Positions 61,222 to 64,000 of a stretch of DNA of 64,000 nucleotides are shown here, piece by piece. Numbering within the stretch: position 1 is the first letter of the stretch; each line of letters opens with the position of its first letter. The notes under the pieces were generated by a model. That model did not search any database. It saw only the letters and a program-made list of their open reading frames with translations, and was not told the DNA's origin. The stretch is from Bremerella sp. TYQ1 (GTDB lineage: Bacteria > Planctomycetota > Planctomycetia > Pirellulales > Pirellulaceae), in the NCBI RefSeq assembly GCF_020150455.1, contig NZ_CP083740.1, positions 2,356,001 to 2,420,000 of the forward strand. Reading direction: 5' to 3'. Position numbers and translations under genes: made by a program.

Positions 61222-62619
61222 ATGCGGCGCGGGGCTTTCTTACTTATTGCGAGCGCGATTTTTCTGAGTCAGGCCGACGGTCTAGACGCACAGCCTCCGG
61301 TTGCCTTCCCTCCTGTTCCCATTGATGTTGGTGGTCCAGTCGACCCCGAACTGGAACGCATCGTTGCAACGCTGGAACAAAGCGGTTGCCTGTTCGGTTA
61401 CGGCGCCTCGTTGTCTGACGAGATCGTCAATTGGCCAGAATATGGTTGCATCCGTGTCGATGGTGCCAAAATGAAGGATGACCACTGGGACCTTCTGTTG
61501 CAGCTCCCTTCGGTCAAACTCCTTTCGCTTCACAACACGCCTCCGGAAGGCAACGTCCGCAATTGCTTGCGGCAGATGTCTCAGCTCGCCGAACTTCAGC
61601 TGCACAACAGCTTGGACGACAGCGGCATGTCGACCGTGGCGGAACTGCCGAGCCTGGAAGCAATTCGTATTGCCGAAACCAAAGTCTCTGACCACGGCAT
61701 CTGGTACCTCGAAGAACTCCGAAACTTGAAGCATATCGAACTGGAAGAACTGCCGGTTACTCGACAGAGCTTTCATTACCTGAAGCAGTTGCCGAAGCTC
61801 AACACGCTGACGGTCTTAGATGCTGATTTGACGGGTCCTTGGTATTTGCAGAAAGGGGATTTCCCCAGCCTCGGCAAGCTTTCCCTTCAGGGGGAAAAGG
61901 TAGACGACGAAGTTGCAGGCCAGGTTGCTCAACTGAAGAGTCTTGCTGAGGTTTGCTTCGAGCGTTCCAAGATCACGATGGATGGACTTGCTCAATTGGC
62001 TGGGATGCCAAACATCGAGCATCTTTCCGTGGCAAAATCGTCTCTCGAAGATGCTCCCTGCCCTATGCAAAACTCGGCCTTGAAACTTCGAATGCTCGAT
62101 GTAAACCACACCGACGCCGGCGACCAGTTTTTGGCTTCGCTCGAATTCTTCCCATCGTTGGAAGAACTCGATCTGTCTGACACAAGCGTAACCGACGAAG
62201 GGATTGCCCAAATTAAGTCGCTGAAGTCGCTCCAAACCCTTCGCTTGAACAACACGAACGTTACAAGCACCGGAATTGCCGCGATCGCCTCGCTTCCTAG
62301 TCTTCGCGAGATCCACTTGCACGGAACCAAGCTGAACTCTGATTCGTTGGATCACCTCGTCGGTGTTAAGTCGCTGGAATGGATTGATCTGAGCAACACG
62401 AACGTTAGCGGCGAAAAGCTCTTGAAATTAGCGGACCTGCCCAACCTGCGTGGCATTGCACTGTTCAACACACCTATCAGCAGCAGCGATCTTCCTTACC
62501 TGCGCAAATTGTCCCACGTCGACGAGGTGTACGTGGACGGCAGCCAACTGTCGATTGCGGAACAGCAGCAACTTCGAGAATTTTACGCGACCGCAAAGTC
62601 TTCGAGATTATCGCGTTAG
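61222..62619 (+). CDS. Secreted leucine-rich-repeat protein D (divergent)
   Basis: A 465-residue protein; a strong GGAGGG lies upstream of the ATG. The signal is AFLLIASAIFLSQADGLDA. The head differs from A-C (DPELERIVATLEQSGCLFGY), but the LRR pattern is the same: LRNLKHIELEELPVTRQSF, LEELDLSDTSVTDEGIAQI and LQTLRLNNTNVTSTGIAAI. The terminal unit lacks the usual EGVxWL ending. Longest of the four. Probable surface or periplasmic binding protein. Confidence 0.85.
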   Translation: MRRGAFLLIASAIFLSQADGLDAQPPVAFPPVPIDVGGPVDPELERIVATLEQSGCLFGYGASLSDEIVNWPEYGCIRVDGAKMKDDHWDLLLQLPSVKLLSLHNTPPEGNVRNCLRQMSQLAELQLHNSLDDSGMSTVAELPSLEAIRIAETKVSDHGIWYLEELRNLKHIELEELPVTRQSFHYLKQLPKLNTLTVLDADLTGPWYLQKGDFPSLGKLSLQGEKVDDEVAGQVAQLKSLAEVCFERSKITMDGLAQLAGMPNIEHLSVAKSSLEDAPCPMQNSALKLRMLDVNHTDAGDQFLASLEFFPSLEELDLSDTSVTDEGIAQIKSLKSLQTLRLNNTNVTSTGIAAIASLPSLREIHLHGTKLNSDSLDHLVGVKSLEWIDLSNTNVSGEKLLKLADLPNLRGIALFNTPISSSDLPYLRKLSHVDEVYVDGSQLSIAEQQQLREFYATAKSSRLSR

Positions 62620-62780
62620 CCGCTTCGCGTTGGCGAGACAAAGCGAATAATCGGCATAACATACGATTCAACCGATTCTGCCAATAGTGTGCTAACCGCT
62701 GGAACACCGCACACTTCCGCAGAGGGGATCTGTCGGCATATATTTCGTGCGAAAACCCCGACGCTGGCAAAGTCGTCTTC

Positions 62781-62786
62781 TATAAT
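62781..62786 (+). promoter_or_regulatory. Possible -10 element of the right-edge gene
   Basis: TATAAT lies 80 bp upstream of the next ATG; no clear -35. Confidence 0.3.
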
Positions 62787-62866
62787 AGGGAGTCTCCCAC
62801 TTTTCATCCCAAACGCGCGTTTCCCTTGGAAAATCAACGCGTTTCCGGCAATCGCCGAGAGAATTC

Positions 62867-64000
62867 ATGTCGACTGACGCATCCAGCAATCTGACGACCA
62901 CTAAGCCTTCTACAAAAGTAGCGGTCGGTCCCGACTTCATTCGCAACAAGATCAACCGGACACGGCGAAATGTGAAGCTCGCCGAGCTCGCAGCAGGGCT
63001 TCTTCTTTTTGCTGCGGGGTCGCTCCTATTTCTTTTGATTCTGGCTGTTGTCGATCATTGGATTGTAGGCCTAAGCTTCACGGCTCGTTTGATTGCATTT
63101 TTGGTATACGTGGCCGCAGCAGCAGGCTTCCTATGGGTCTATGTTGCTCCCCTGCTCTTCAACTCGATCAACCCGCTGTACGCAGCCAAGATGATCGAGC
63201 AAGGACAGCCAACTCTAAAGAATAGCCTGCTCAACTTCTTGTTCCTTAGCCAGAACCAACAAGGCACACGCAAAGCTGTCTTGGATGCCGTTCAAACGCA
63301 AGCGGCTTCGGACATTTCGTCGCTCTCGCTAGAACATCTCGTCGACTATTCCAAGGCAATCCGTATCGGATACGTCCTCGCAGGTCTCGCGGTACTTTTT
63401 GGATTGTATACGGTCTTATCCCCCAAAGACCCATTACAAACGGCAGCACGAATTGCGATGCCGTGGAATGACATTGCGCGTCCTTCCCGCGTCAAAATCA
63501 TCGACGTTCAGCCCGGCGATGCGCAGATCTACCAGGGCGAGGAAATCGACGTGATCGTCAAGTTACATGACGTGACCGATGACGATCGACTGGAAGTGAT
63601 CTACTCGACCAAAGATGGCCAGCTGACTGACCAAGCCATTCCGCTGGAACTTAGCGAAGATGGCTTTAATTATGTGGCCAAGCTACGTCCTTCCGAGTCT
63701 GGCATCCAACAAGATTTGACCTACCGAGTCGAAGCCGGGGATGCCGCTACGCGTGACTTCGAAGTGACCACGTTGGAAGCTCCATCAATTGACGTCACAT
63801 CTTTGCGGTACGAGTTCCCAGCCTACACCGGCGAGTCCCCCTGGCAGCAAGATGGTGACGGGCATATCCGCGCCCTTGAGGGCAGCATGGTCACGATTCG
63901 CGCGAAGAGTAACCGGCCCATTCAAAAGGCATACCTCGAATTCGATCCCATCGAAGATTCTCCGGTCGTTTCCCTGAATACACTTCCGATGAAAGTCGAT
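62867..64000 (+). CDS. DUF4175-like membrane protein (3'-partial)
   Basis: An open frame from the ATG at 62867 to the right edge, 378 codons without a stop. The N-terminal 190 residues have three hydrophobic segments (LAAGLLLFAAGSLLFLLIL first, then LIAFLVYVAAAAGFLWVY, then YVLAGLAVLFGLYTVL). A large extracytoplasmic region of Ig-like beta segments follows (VKIIDVQPGDAQIYQGEEID, LRYEFPAYTGESPW). KMIEQGQPTLKNSLLNFLFL between helices resembles DUF4175-like planctomycete proteins. These are often near MoxR/BatA genes, not visible here. The C-terminus is lost to the window edge. Confidence 0.8.
   Translation, partial: MSTDASSNLTTTKPSTKVAVGPDFIRNKINRTRRNVKLAELAAGLLLFAAGSLLFLLILAVVDHWIVGLSFTARLIAFLVYVAAAAGFLWVYVAPLLFNSINPLYAAKMIEQGQPTLKNSLLNFLFLSQNQQGTRKAVLDAVQTQAASDISSLSLEHLVDYSKAIRIGYVLAGLAVLFGLYTVLSPKDPLQTAARIAMPWNDIARPSRVKIIDVQPGDAQIYQGEEIDVIVKLHDVTDDDRLEVIYSTKDGQLTDQAIPLELSEDGFNYVAKLRPSESGIQQDLTYRVEAGDAATRDFEVTTLEAPSIDVTSLRYEFPAYTGESPWQQDGDGHIRALEGSMVTIRAKSNRPIQKAYLEFDPIEDSPVVSLNTLPMKVD

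Overview
The window is chromosomal DNA from a planctomycete, most likely of the Pirellulaceae (Blastopirellula/Bremerella type). This rests on family content: two DUF1559 pseudopilin-like proteins each paired with a small lipoprotein, TIGR03000 and TIGR03067 domain proteins, a planctomycete-type cytochrome c (PSCyt1) protein, a secreted sulfatase, secreted leucine-rich-repeat proteins, an HTTM protein, and many GTG/TTG starts. I recognised no rRNA, tRNA, CRISPR array, prophage or transposase gene. Gene starts were chosen from Shine-Dalgarno sequences, signal peptides and family N-termini, so several are shorter than the longest open frame.

Layout. 0-14 kb is a plus-strand run: MazG-like pyrophosphohydrolase (cut by the left edge), a membrane protein plus ABC ATPase, an exported PIMT-like methyltransferase, a Ser/Gly-rich TIGR03000 protein, an HTTM pair, asd-truA-glycosyltransferase, a Ser/Thr kinase and accA. 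14-17.4 kb holds a CvpA-like protein, a DUF457 membrane protein, dtd and its coupled partner. 17.7-21.4 kb is a set of three surface lipoprotein or secreted genes, two of them paralogous. 21.5-28 kb (minus strand) is an ABC-2 ATPase/permease pair with an unusual large extracytoplasmic insert in the permease, then a membrane-bound patatin-like protein. 28.7-32.5 kb has a cytochrome/esterase pair, a glycine-tailed RRM protein and small genes. 32.7-39.3 kb has a sulfatase, a DUF1559/lipoprotein pair, a GGCT-like protein, a SUKH protein, a TIGR03067 protein and an SDR.

39.4-48.6 kb is the most accessory-looking part. Two copies of a 134-145 bp MITE-like element with terminal inverted repeats flank it. 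Inside are a four-gene unit (secreted Cys-tailed protein, FtsX/MacB-like permease, ATPase, ArsR regulator) behind an 18-bp perfect palindrome, a second DUF1559/lipoprotein pair, a XylR-like AraC regulator and a NERD protein. Just outside the second element is an AT-rich TIR-domain gene that looks like an acquired immune effector.

48.6-53.9 kb has a di-haem peroxidase, a 2-Cys peroxiredoxin, two lipoproteins, a zinc metallopeptidase and a 34-residue single-TM ORF. 53.9-62.6 kb is a cluster of four secreted LRR paralogues interrupted by a MEKHLA protein, a bactofilin-like membrane protein and an altronate/galactarate dehydratase-like enzyme. A DUF4175-like membrane protein runs off the right edge.

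On a larger scale, the octamer GGGNAGGG (the KOPS motif in E. coli) lies on the plus strand up to 12.5 kb and almost only on the minus strand from 16.5 kb on. The two sets converge on a non-coding stretch near 14.05 kb that contains a dif-like core, so the window may span the replication terminus.
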